Of a stretch of DNA of 7,124 bases, positions 1 to 5,714 are shown piece by piece; position 1 is the stretch's first letter, and the number at the start of each line of letters is the position of its first letter. The position numbers and the translations under genes were made by a program. This stretch comes from Syntrophomonadaceae bacterium (GTDB lineage Bacteria; Bacillota; Syntrophomonadia; Syntrophomonadales; Syntrophomonadaceae). The stretch is taken from contig JAQUBU010000113.1 in the NCBI GenBank assembly GCA_028686565.1, forward strand, positions 1 through 7,124, in the 5' to 3' direction. The notes below the pieces were generated by a model. That model made no database searches, was not told where the DNA came from, and saw nothing but the letters and a program-made list of their open reading frames with translations.

Positions 1-880
1 CGATAGATTCGCCCGTTCTCTGCCCTTCCCCGTCAGTTTTAAACAAATCATACGATTGAGCCGCTTCATTCCACTGGGCATAAAGCACTTCGTCGCTTCC
101 ATATCTCTCTACATAGCCATTTTTGCGGGGACCTATAACTCTCTGAATTACCTGACTGCTGTTGTGAATTTCGCTTAAGGGTTCATGGCTGTTTGCCCCC
201 TCCAGCCCAATTCCTTCAGCCTTTTCGCCCATGGTTTTCGCCTCAGCTTCCAGAACTGCATCATTGTTTATTCTCTTTCTCTGTAATGTCGCCTTTACTC
301 TGCCCAACACCTGTTGCACTACATGCCAGGCCTCGTGCGCCAGGTGTTTCTCCTGCCCTGCTGCAAGATAGATATTGCTGCCTTCTGTATAGCCTAATGC
401 TCCCAGTTCGGCCGGTTTGGGAGAATTATAATTTACCTTTACACTATCCATGGATAAGCCTGACAGCTTTTCTACTCCCGATTTTAATTTGTCCGGTAAA
501 CCTGTATAATCTTTTTTCATTTGCAGCGGTGCCGGCAATGTTTCCTTATTTTCAGGCTTTCTGATATCTTCTTCATTTACATTCCCCGATGTTTTATTAT
601 TAATCAGGCCAATTCTTTTATAGAACTGGATAACTGCCTGATTGCCTACACTTCGTTGAAGTTGTATAACATCCGTATGGCTAATGGATTGAGGGTTAAT
701 TATGCCTGTTCTCAAAATAGCATTCGGATCTGACTCCTGCAGCGAAATTGCCTGCCCGCTCAGGTTTTTGGCTTGTTTCAATTCAGCATGGCTGATTGCA
801 TTTTGTTCTTTGCCCGTTTCGATACTGTTTTTCATCTTATCTATTAAACCCCCCATATTAATGGTAGATTTTACTTTCAT
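1..880 (-). CDS. DUF4157 (eCIS core domain) protein, C-terminus cut off by the window edge
   Basis: The frame reads from ATG at 880 to the window edge, giving 293 residues with no stop. Residues about 74-83 carry the LQRxxGNxAV motif that often precedes DUF4157. Residues about 127-191 match DUF4157: GLPDKLKSGVEKLSG, the TEGSNIYLAAGQ segment, then HLAHEAWHVVQQ, with the metallopeptidase-like HEAWH at 182-186. In known families this domain sits near the N-terminus of effectors or toxins associated with extracellular contractile injection systems. It also occurs in bacteria without an obvious injection system. The region after about residue 200 is variable, as expected for an effector's business end, and I do not recognise it. 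No signal peptide or membrane segment is visible. No strong Shine-Dalgarno precedes the ATG; the frame stays open to a TGA at 938-940 with a GTG at 934, and ATGs at codons 9 and 16 are alternatives. Domain call is firm; toxin activity is inference. Confidence 0.85.
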   Translation of the reverse strand, partial: MKVKSTINMGGLIDKMKNSIETGKEQNAISHAELKQAKNLSGQAISLQESDPNAILRTGIINPQSISHTDVIQLQRSVGNQAVIQFYKRIGLINNKTSGNVNEEDIRKPENKETLPAPLQMKKDYTGLPDKLKSGVEKLSGLSMDSVKVNYNSPKPAELGALGYTEGSNIYLAAGQEKHLAHEAWHVVQQVLGRVKATLQRKRINNDAVLEAEAKTMGEKAEGIGLEGANSHEPLSEIHNSSQVIQRVIGPRKNGYVERYGSDEVLYAQWNEAAQSYDLFKTDGEGQRTGESI

Positions 881-1036
881 GCTATTTATATGTATATAGT
901 AGTATATATTCCTATATTTCTCACTGTTTTTCACATATCATATTTGTATATCTATCAAAACCCTGGCTGAAGCTTTCTGTTATCTTTTTTTGCATACATA
1001 GTTTTAATCTTTGTATTTCAATAAGTGTTTGTGGCA

Positions 1037-1090
1037 GAATAGAGGTGCGGCAAACTTCAAGGTTATGGCTTTGCACCGCTTATCTCTTTA
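1037..1090 (+). ncRNA. Lysine-riboswitch (L box)-like 5' fragment, probably decayed
   Basis: The segment containing ATAGAGGTGCGGCAAACTTC and then CAAGGTTATGGCTTTG closely resembles the 5' end of L-box aptamers as I remember the Bacillus lysC leader (AUAGAGGUGCGAACUUCAAG, then AGUAUGCCUUUG). It is followed at once by GCACCGCTTATCTCTT, which looks like the closing strand of P1. The conserved middle (the GAAAGG and TCGCCGAAG-type motifs) is absent, so this would be an internally deleted relic. It could also be chance hairpin sequence (GGTGC pairs with GCACC). The gene 240 bp downstream has no lysine link. Confidence 0.25.
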
Positions 1091-1230
1091 ATCATTCCTT
1101 ATAGCAAAACTCCTTTAACCATGTTATGAACCAAAAGAGGTATTAAATATAAAATTCCGTCAAGTTACTGGCCTTATTTGATTGACCGGGCTCAGGTTTT
1201 AATTAAATATCAAATTTTTATTATGGCAGA

Positions 1231-1260
1231 TTTACCATCTTTATGTAGTATTATTATAAA
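1231..1260 (+). promoter_or_regulatory. Possible sigma-A promoter of the chemoreceptor gene
   Basis: TTTACC at 1231-1236 and TATAAA at 1255-1260 are separated by 18 bp, giving 4/6 and 5/6 matches to the consensus boxes. The region is very AT-rich, so chance matches are likely. No sigma-28 type flagellar promoter was recognised. Confidence 0.3.
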
Positions 1261-1334
1261 TAAATATTAACAAGCAAACGGGTGGTTTAGCTGCCTGATA
1301 TTGGTATCTAGAAATATTAGGAGGAGGAGAAAAT

Positions 1335-2816
1335 ATGACAACCATTGGGATAATTGGAGGAGGCAAAGGCGGGACCACGATTCTGGGCGCATTCCATGAA
1401 ATTGAGGATTTTAAAGTTGTAGGCTTGTGTGATGTAAATGCTGAAGCCCCGGGAATGAAGTTTGCCCGAAAACTTGGTGTCCCTGCCTTTCAAGATTTGA
1501 GTAAGTTATTGAGCACCCCGGGGTTGGATGTCATTATAGAGGCCACCGGAAGTGAAAAGGTTCGCGAGCAAGCGCAGAAGCTGAAGCCGGCTTCTGCTTT
1601 ACTGATGGATTCTAATATGGCTAATATTATGATGACTTTCGTAGAAGGACACGAACGGATCTTGAAAAAAGCCCGCAGTAAGAAAGAGGCTTTTCGAACA
1701 TCAGCGCCTTTCCTCACTCCAACCTACGGAAAAGACGGAGTGATTTATTTTACTACTGATACCCAGCGTTATGATTGTATTCAAAACCACAACATGGAAA
1801 TTGCCGGTATCCGAGTGGGTGAACCCCTGATACAGGGCGGCCTTATTCAACGCTGCATCCAGACCCGAAAAGCGATAAGTGAAACGGTAAATGAGAAGAT
1901 TTACGGTATTCGCCTGAATCTATGGGTGGCTCCCATCTTTGAAGATGACGATGACCGTAATGCCGTGGTCGGCACTTACGGAGTGTTTGCACCCCGGCTT
2001 CATCCTGTGGTCAAGGCTTTTGATATTTTTGCTCCTATTATAATTGATTCCCAGCCCGAAGGAGCCTGGGTAGGAGCGAGCGATATGGAGAAGGTCAACT
2101 GTCGCATGGGTTCAGAAAAATTTGACACAAATGTGACCATTGGCTTGCCGATAACCGAAGTAAAGACTGCTATGCAGACCATTGAGGCCCGAAAAAGGAT
2201 ACAGGTTGATATCAGTACCAGGAAGTTAGGCAATATCCGCATGATAAGTATTCCTCTCTTTGATGAAGAAACTGGTGAGGTGGTAGGCACCTTTGGCATA
2301 ACCACACCGCGCAATCTGGCTAGCAACTTACAGAATGCAGCCGCCAAACTAAGCAGTAATACTGAGGAAATGGCCAGCGTGATGCAGCAAATAGCTTCTT
2401 CAGCCGGAGAGATTAATGTCACTGAAAGCAAACTCGCAGATGAGATTAATGCTGTGCAGGAACATTTAGCAAACATAGCCAATGTTCTAGTCTTTACCAA
2501 GGACGTAGCGAATCAAACCAAGATGCTTGGACTGAATGCGGCGATTGAAGCAGCTCGGGCCGGGGATCTGGGAAAAGGCTTCGGGGTAGTGGCCGGGGAA
2601 ATAAGAAAACTGTCTGATCAATCTAAACAGACTGCTGATGATATCGGACAGTTAATCAGGGCTATAGAAATCAAAATGCGGGAAGCTGTCGCTGCTTCAC
2701 AAGGTACCGTTAAACAAAGTCAGGAACAGGCAGCAGCTACTGAGGAAATTACAGCTACCGTAATGGAAATGGCCGAAGTTGCCGAAAAACTAACCACCCT
2801 GGCTAAATCACTATAA
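1335..2816 (+). CDS. Cytoplasmic chemoreceptor: Rossmann domain, tandem PAS-like repeats, MCP signalling domain
   Basis: This 493-residue protein starts with an NAD(P)-type Rossmann fold: IGIIGGGKGG (glycine motif at residues 8-13), D33 at the end of the second strand where adenosine ribose is usually held, and DVIIEATGS like homoserine-dehydrogenase or Gfo/Idh/MocA families. Residues about 140-330 form the sensor, with a visible internal duplication (about 161-221 and 267-326), each copy ending in VVGT(Y/F)G(V/I). The C-terminal part is an MCP signalling hairpin: LGLNAAIEAARAGDLGKGFGVVAGEIRKL is at residues 398-426. There is no signal peptide, transmembrane helix or HAMP domain, so it should be a soluble receptor passing signal to CheA/CheW. 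The N-terminal domain suggests sensing of a nucleotide cofactor or metabolite, which is inference. The ATG at 1335 has an excellent RBS (AGGAGGAGGAG, 5 nt away). No che genes are nearby, and a terminator follows, so it is probably monocistronic. Confidence 0.88.
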   Translation: MTTIGIIGGGKGGTTILGAFHEIEDFKVVGLCDVNAEAPGMKFARKLGVPAFQDLSKLLSTPGLDVIIEATGSEKVREQAQKLKPASALLMDSNMANIMMTFVEGHERILKKARSKKEAFRTSAPFLTPTYGKDGVIYFTTDTQRYDCIQNHNMEIAGIRVGEPLIQGGLIQRCIQTRKAISETVNEKIYGIRLNLWVAPIFEDDDDRNAVVGTYGVFAPRLHPVVKAFDIFAPIIIDSQPEGAWVGASDMEKVNCRMGSEKFDTNVTIGLPITEVKTAMQTIEARKRIQVDISTRKLGNIRMISIPLFDEETGEVVGTFGITTPRNLASNLQNAAAKLSSNTEEMASVMQQIASSAGEINVTESKLADEINAVQEHLANIANVLVFTKDVANQTKMLGLNAAIEAARAGDLGKGFGVVAGEIRKLSDQSKQTADDIGQLIRAIEIKMREAVAASQGTVKQSQEQAAATEEITATVMEMAEVAEKLTTLAKSL

Positions 2817-2842
2817 GCTTGGATCCCGGAACTGATCATACA

Positions 2843-2880
2843 AAAGCCGGTAAACACTTCAAAAGCGTTTTACCGGCTTT
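2843..2880 (+). terminator. Hairpin terminator after the chemoreceptor gene
   Basis: AAAGCCGGTAAA at 2843-2854 pairs perfectly with TTTACCGGCTTT at 2869-2880 around a 14-nt loop, 26 nt after the stop codon. The only T run is the TTT at the end of the stem, so termination may be less than complete. Confidence 0.75.
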
Positions 2881-3039
2881 CATGTTGCTAACAGACTCTT
2901 TATTCCTCCATTATTTAAGCATCGAAAGAAACTCGGAGCAGTTTCTTGGGCACCGCTGCAACAAGGCTGGGATTTGTTAATAGAAACCGACCGCTTAAAG
3001 AAGTGTGGGAATATTTTCGCAAATATTTTGGATTTGTGA
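2854..3039 (+). pseudogene. Start-less 61-codon open frame, possible gene remnant
   Basis: This frame is open between two stops and has no ATG, GTG or TTG start with a ribosome binding site. Its middle reads KKLGAVSWAPLQQGWDLLIE. This vaguely recalls the DFIPL-x-EERYDLVIP segment of periplasmic-binding-like domains in molybdate or substrate-sensing regulators. The match is weak and remembered, not searched. It overlaps the terminator stem and the repeats in front of the copper-storage gene, so it may equally be non-coding. Confidence 0.2.
2926..2947. repeat. Perfect 8-bp inverted repeat
   Basis: AAGAAACT at 2926-2933 and AGTTTCTT at 2940-2947 flank CGGAGC. It is a short hairpin or operator-sized palindrome about 150 bp before the Cys-rich gene; its role is unknown. 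Confidence 0.4.
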
Positions 3040-3043
3040 ATAG
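2970..3043 (+). promoter_or_regulatory. Paired direct repeats and palindrome upstream of the copper-storage gene
   Basis: GGATTTGTTAATAG at 2970-2983 recurs as GGATTTGTGAATAG at 3030-3043, one mismatch in 14 and 60 bp apart. Between them lies the palindrome AATATTT-TCGC-AAATATT at 3010-3027. The TTGTTAA/TTGTGAA cores resemble half-sites of the redox regulator Rex, but no full Rex palindrome is present. Position 55-130 bp before the start codon fits a regulator binding region. No convincing -35/-10 pair was found. Confidence 0.35.
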
Positions 3044-3097
3044 TTATTGATCTATTGAGAAGAATAGTATTGATTTAAATTACAAAGGAGAATAAGC

Positions 3098-3445
3098 ATG
3101 ACAAATATCCAAACATTAATTACTAAGTATCAGGCTTGTATCGATGCATGCGCAAAATGCTCACAGGTATGTAACCAATGCTTTAATTCCTGTTTACAGG
3201 AGCCTGATGCCCAGGCACGGGAAAAATGTATCAAAATGCTTAGGTTGTGTGCAGATGTATGCGACTTAGCGGTTAAAACCATGACTATGGATCATTCAGA
3301 AGCAAAATATTTCTGCAGTGTATGCAGGACCATTTGCGATGCCTGCGCTACAGAATGTGCCATGTTTAAAGACCAGCACTGCCAGCAATGTGCTGATGTT
3401 TGTCACCAATGTGCTAACGAATGCGCTAAAATGATGCAAAAATAA
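3098..3445 (+). CDS. Cys-rich four-helix-bundle copper storage protein (Csp/DUF326 type)
   Basis: This 115-residue protein has 19 cysteines, at positions 14, 18, 21, 25, 28, 32, 44, 51, 55, 73, 76, 80, 83, 87, 95, 98, 102, 105 and 109. They recur at 3-4 residue spacing (CxxC and CxxxC), which lines one face of each helix and points cysteines into the core of a four-helix bundle. Length and pattern fit the DUF326/Csp family, whose characterised members bind many Cu(I) ions and store or buffer copper. There is no signal peptide or Tat motif, so it should be cytosolic, as Csp3 is. H66, H94 and H103 are further possible metal ligands. The start is secure: AAAGGAG at 3084-3090 lies 7 nt before the ATG. 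It is a single gene with its own terminator; no copper exporter or CsoR-type repressor is visible next to it. Copper binding is family-based inference. Confidence 0.85.
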   Translation: MTNIQTLITKYQACIDACAKCSQVCNQCFNSCLQEPDAQAREKCIKMLRLCADVCDLAVKTMTMDHSEAKYFCSVCRTICDACATECAMFKDQHCQQCADVCHQCANECAKMMQK

Positions 3446-3459
3446 TACATTATCAAAAT

Positions 3460-3493
3460 AAGGGCCTTGGCTAAAGTCGGGGCTCTTTTTTTT
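3460..3493 (+). terminator. Strong intrinsic terminator of the copper-storage gene
   Basis: A 12-pair stem (3460-3471 with 3476-3487, several G-U pairs) closes a TAAA tetraloop and is followed by eight T residues at 3486-3493. It begins 14 nt after the stop codon. Confidence 0.9.
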
Positions 3494-3666
3494 GCGAAAT
3501 TTGGTTCATCAATCCGCCTTACGATAATGCGAAGCCCCATTTTAACTTAAAAAGAAGAATTTCATAAATTGCTAAGTCTTTTTTGGGAAATAGTAAGAAG
3601 ACCAATTATTTCTCTCATTAGAAAATTAGATAACAGCAATTTGTTATTGGAAAGGAACAAGAATTG

Positions 3667-4161
3667 ATGAGTAAAGAAGTAATTATTTTAGCAAGTGCCT
3701 GGATTATAACCATAGTTATGCTTATAATTTTTGTCCCCAGGAAAAAATTAAGAGAAGCCCAGGTCATTTTCTTGTTCAAACAGTTAATAACTTGGCTATT
3801 CGGTCTTACTGTTGTGCAGTACAAGCTTATAGAATATCCGGTCAGAGCATTCAGCTATGCAAATCGAACAAGCTTTTCTTTTGAATACTTTATTTACCCG
3901 GCAATCTGTGTTGTCTTTAACTTGCATTATCCGGAAGGCAAAAGCAAAGTAAGGCAGTTTATGTACTACTTCTACTTTTGTACCGCAATGACAATTTTTG
4001 AAGTTCTCAGTGAAAAGTATACAGATATTATAAATTATTTAAATTGGAATTGGCCTCTAACCTGGCTTACTCTTTTCATAACTTTTTATATTTCAAGAAA
4101 ATATTATACCTGGTTCTTTGTCATAAAACCTGATAACCATGGAAAAATCATAGAAGAATAG
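3667..4161 (+). CDS. Small integral membrane protein, CBO0543 family-like
   Basis: The 164-residue protein is strongly hydrophobic with about five membrane segments, at residues about 5-23, 33-51, 72-86, 98-115 and 129-143. Between and within them are features I associate with the CBO0543 family of Bacillota: FLFKQLITWLFGL, LIEYPVR, the RTSFSFEYFIYPA segment and NLHYPEGKSK. Members are small, of unknown function, and common in spore-forming Firmicutes. Acidic residues E56 and E73 sit next to predicted membrane segments. The start is uncertain by one codon: a TTG at 3664 directly precedes the ATG at 3667, and AGGA at 3653-3656 is 7 nt from the first and 10 nt from the second. It appears to be a lone gene. 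A weak hairpin (GGAAG with CTTCC, 4163-4180) follows, without a T run. Confidence 0.7.
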   Translation: MSKEVIILASAWIITIVMLIIFVPRKKLREAQVIFLFKQLITWLFGLTVVQYKLIEYPVRAFSYANRTSFSFEYFIYPAICVVFNLHYPEGKSKVRQFMYYFYFCTAMTIFEVLSEKYTDIINYLNWNWPLTWLTLFITFYISRKYYTWFFVIKPDNHGKIIEE

Positions 4162-4206
4162 AGGAAGGTAAACAACTTCCGTGTAAATATAAATTTTAGC
4201 AATTAC

Positions 4207-4694
4207 TTAGTCGTTCTCCAGCAACTCGAGTAATTCCTCTTCATTTAAACGTGACCCTTCAATTTTTATATCAAAATCCAACGGTTGTTTCCTGACTATA
4301 GATAAAAGGTATTTGAGTTTATCGGTCGTTATAAGCTGATTATCATAGGCAGTAATTGCTTTATCAACAATCCGTTGAATTTAATGACATTGGTTCGGCT
4401 GTTCTGCTCTTCTCCAATCTGCAGCCTTTTCTTCAACATTCGGATTGGTGACCTTTCACCTTTATCAGGAATTTGGAGCAATTGCAGACACTGCGCTTGA
4501 TTAATATAACGTATCTCATATAATCTACGAATTATATAGGAATTAATAAATGAGAAAGTTCTCCCCTCTTTACAGCACACAAAGCCACATATTTCATCAT
4601 CTTCTGTTGGATATTGCATGAATATTGAAACATCCGCTAAGATGTTAAATACGTCTTCTCTGGTTTTGGTTTCCAAAAGGAAAGCCGCTTCCAG
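4207..4694 (-). pseudogene. Frameshifted gene remnant, possibly ImmA/IrrE-like
   Basis: One minus-strand frame, open from the TAG at 4695-4697 with a possible TTG start at 4676, runs to a stop at 4329. A second minus frame takes over just after a TAA at 4381-4383 and continues to 4207, reading IQRIVDKAITAYDNQLI through to EEELLELLEND. Joining the two needs one added base near 4380-4390, so the gene has probably lost one nucleotide. The first part (EDDEICGFVCCKEG, then RTFSFINSYIIRRLYEIRYI) recalls the strand and helix before the zinc helix of ImmA/IrrE peptidases. The tail (VDKAITAYDNQLITTDKL) recalls their C-terminal helices. The HExxH motif is missing: only YEIRY stands where it would be. 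The start also lacks an RBS. That it is a pseudogene is fairly clear; the family is a low-confidence guess. Confidence 0.5.
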
Positions 4695-4730
4695 CTATCG
4701 CACTCTGAAAACGGTTTTGTCTACAATCTG

Positions 4731-4764
4731 AGGCCATGTTTCAAAAATGAAACATGGCCTTTTT
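4731..4764 (+). terminator. Strong intrinsic terminator with no visible upstream plus-strand gene
   Basis: AGGCCATGTTTC at 4731-4742 pairs perfectly with GAAACATGGCCT at 4749-4760; one more A-T pair leaves an AAAA loop. TTTTT at 4760-4764 follows on the plus strand. On the minus strand no T run follows, so it is oriented rightward. Nothing coding ends just before it on that strand. Confidence 0.8.
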
Positions 4765-4779
4765 GTTTTATGCCTGCTT

Positions 4780-4902
4780 ATGATCGCCATAGGCTCGGGT
4801 GTTGATATAAAAGGTATTTTGATGCAATATTTAAACAGATTAAAAATGGAAACCGTTGATTTTCACCAGGCTGCTGTCCAAGCGGCGAATTAAAAATATA
4901 GC
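4780..4902 (+). pseudogene. 40-codon fragment resembling the N-terminus of ribose-5-phosphate isomerase B
   Basis: The ORF begins MIAIGSGVDIKGILMQYLNR and continues to ETVDF before ending at a TAG. The pattern IAIGS, then (L/I)K, then YL, then VDF is the start of RpiB/LacAB isomerases (typically I-A-I-G-S-D-H-x-G, LK, YL, VDFG), which are about 145 residues long. The catalytic DH after GS is not kept and the match stops after about 28 residues. No RBS precedes the ATG, which lies just beyond a terminator. It is best read as a decayed leftover; a chance match over so few residues cannot be excluded. Confidence 0.35.
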
Positions 4903-4915
4903 TTCTGTCAAGCAT

Positions 4916-5344
4916 TTAATCGGTCGGTTCACCCAGGTTTTCCCCAACTCCCGCCTGTTCCAGCGCCCGGTCAAAGGTTAAGAGTTGCAGTTCAGGCAAA
5001 TCTTTTTTAATCCTGACTGCTAACCCCAGATGCCACAAATCTGCTCCGCGCAGTTTCCATTTAGCCGCCAAGAACCGCAGATCATCCGGCTCCGGATGCA
5101 GGTTGAGCAACCTCCAGGGGCCGTTAATGATGGTTTGCAAGGCTCTGTTTACCTGCTCATCCAGCAAATAGCCTTCGCGGCCAAGGCGGTTAATAACTGC
5201 ACAGGTTTCAGCGATGGTTAAAGATGATATCAAATGGTAGACTGGCCTTTTTAAAACTCCTATTGCTCTATCGCTATGCATGTCGGTGCAAAGGCAGGAA
5301 ATAACAGCCGAACTATCCCAATAAATCGCAAAATCGCACGACAT
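4916..5344 (-). CDS. PIN-domain ribonuclease toxin (VapC-like)
   Basis: The 142-residue protein has the full PIN acidic set: D10 in YWDSSAV, E46 in TIAETCAV, D102 in GADLWHLGLA and D125 in LTFDRAL. These residues bind Mg2+ or Mn2+ in VapC-type toxins, which cleave tRNA or other RNA. Length is normal for the family and no motif is broken, so the toxin is predicted to be intact. The ATG at 5344 overlaps the antitoxin stop by one base (TAATG), and AGGAGG at 5355-5360 lies 10 nt upstream inside the antitoxin gene. This gives translational coupling typical of toxin-antitoxin operons. No terminator was recognised downstream. The RNA target cannot be told from sequence. Confidence 0.9.
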   Translation of the reverse strand: MSCDFAIYWDSSAVISCLCTDMHSDRAIGVLKRPVYHLISSLTIAETCAVINRLGREGYLLDEQVNRALQTIINGPWRLLNLHPEPDDLRFLAAKWKLRGADLWHLGLAVRIKKDLPELQLLTFDRALEQAGVGENLGEPTD

Positions 5345-5625
5345 TAGCCCCGATCCTCCTGGAGAAATTGCTGGGCCAGGTTAGTAGGTACCGGTATAGG
5401 TATAGGCAGAACCGGTTGCTTATGATCCAAAGGATTAAGCCAGCCGTTCCTTTCCATGTTGCTGATCCTTTGTTCCATTGATATTGCATTTTCTTCAATA
5501 GGAACCAGCCTGGCTATGCTTTTACCGCGATCAGTAATATTTACCACTGCCCCTTTTTGCACTTCCTTGAGAAGCCGGCTTAAATTCGTCTTGGCTTCGC
5601 GTATACCTACATTAATCGGCGTAAT
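5344..5625 (-). CDS. Phd/YefM-family antitoxin, probable ATT start
   Basis: The N-terminal region INVGIREAKTNLSRLLKEV, then QKGAVVNITDRGKSIARLVP, is the Phd/YefM DNA-binding fold that represses its own operon. The C-terminal half is Pro-rich (VLPIPIPVPTN) and ends in FLQEDRG, the flexible part expected to wrap the PIN toxin. In frame, the only upstream standard start is TTG at 5697, but those bases form the -35 box of the operon promoter, so that start would not be transcribed. After the strong AGGAGG at 5635-5640 the frame has no ATG, GTG or TTG in the right place. ATT at 5625, 9 nt downstream, gives MTPINVGIREAK with the length (93 aa) and N-terminus expected for Phd proteins. An out-of-frame TTG at 5630 ends after seven codons. 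The antitoxin identity is sure; the start is inferred. Confidence 0.85.
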   Translation of the reverse strand: MTPINVGIREAKTNLSRLLKEVQKGAVVNITDRGKSIARLVPIEENAISMEQRISNMERNGWLNPLDHKQPVLPIPIPVPTNLAQQFLQEDRG

Positions 5626-5668
5626 TTCAAAACGCCTCCTTCCGGAGTGGTTCTGGTGACTACATTTA

Positions 5669-5697
5669 ATTATACGGCAAATAATCTTTCCTGACAA
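5669..5697 (-). promoter_or_regulatory. Sigma-A promoter and possible operator of the antitoxin-toxin operon
   Basis: On the minus strand, TTGTCA (5697-5692) is followed after exactly 17 bp by a perfect TATAAT (5674-5669), giving a start near 5662, about 37 nt before the proposed ATT codon. The box lies just 18 nt beyond the hsdR stop, so the operon does not depend on readthrough. ATTAT and ATAAT arms around 7 bp (5669-5685) overlap the -10 box and could be the autorepression site. Confidence 0.8.
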
Positions 5698-5714
5698 GAG
5701 GTATCCATTTATTA

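Larger units (their letters stand above)
881..1334. other. Divergent intergenic region, no gene
   Basis: This AT-rich stretch separates the leftward DUF4157 gene from the rightward chemoreceptor gene. At 893-908 there is an inverted repeat of TATATA arms around GTAG, close to the leftward start. A lysine-riboswitch-like fragment lies at 1037-1090 and a weak promoter candidate at 1231-1260. The chemoreceptor ribosome binding site, AGGAGGAGGAG, occupies 1319-1329. I see no open frame with coding character. Confidence 0.6.

Noticed and set aside
193..899. Plus-strand open frames opposite the DUF4157 gene
   Set aside because: They are antisense to a frame with clear domain motifs, have no ribosome binding sites, and their translations look like random low-complexity sequence.
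881..960. Promoter for the DUF4157 gene on the minus strand
   Set aside because: The region is rich in TATA-like words, but no -35/-10 pair with 16-18 bp spacing was convincing.
1490..2500. Minus-strand open frames inside the chemoreceptor gene
   Set aside because: They are antisense shadows of a well-conserved coding region.
4163..4180. Terminator after the CBO0543-like gene
   Set aside because: Only a 5-bp stem with an 8-nt loop and no T run; too weak to call.
5626..5697. Antitoxin start at the TTG at 5697
   Set aside because: These bases are the -35 element of a near-consensus promoter, no RBS precedes them, and the extra 24 residues do not resemble Phd N-termini.
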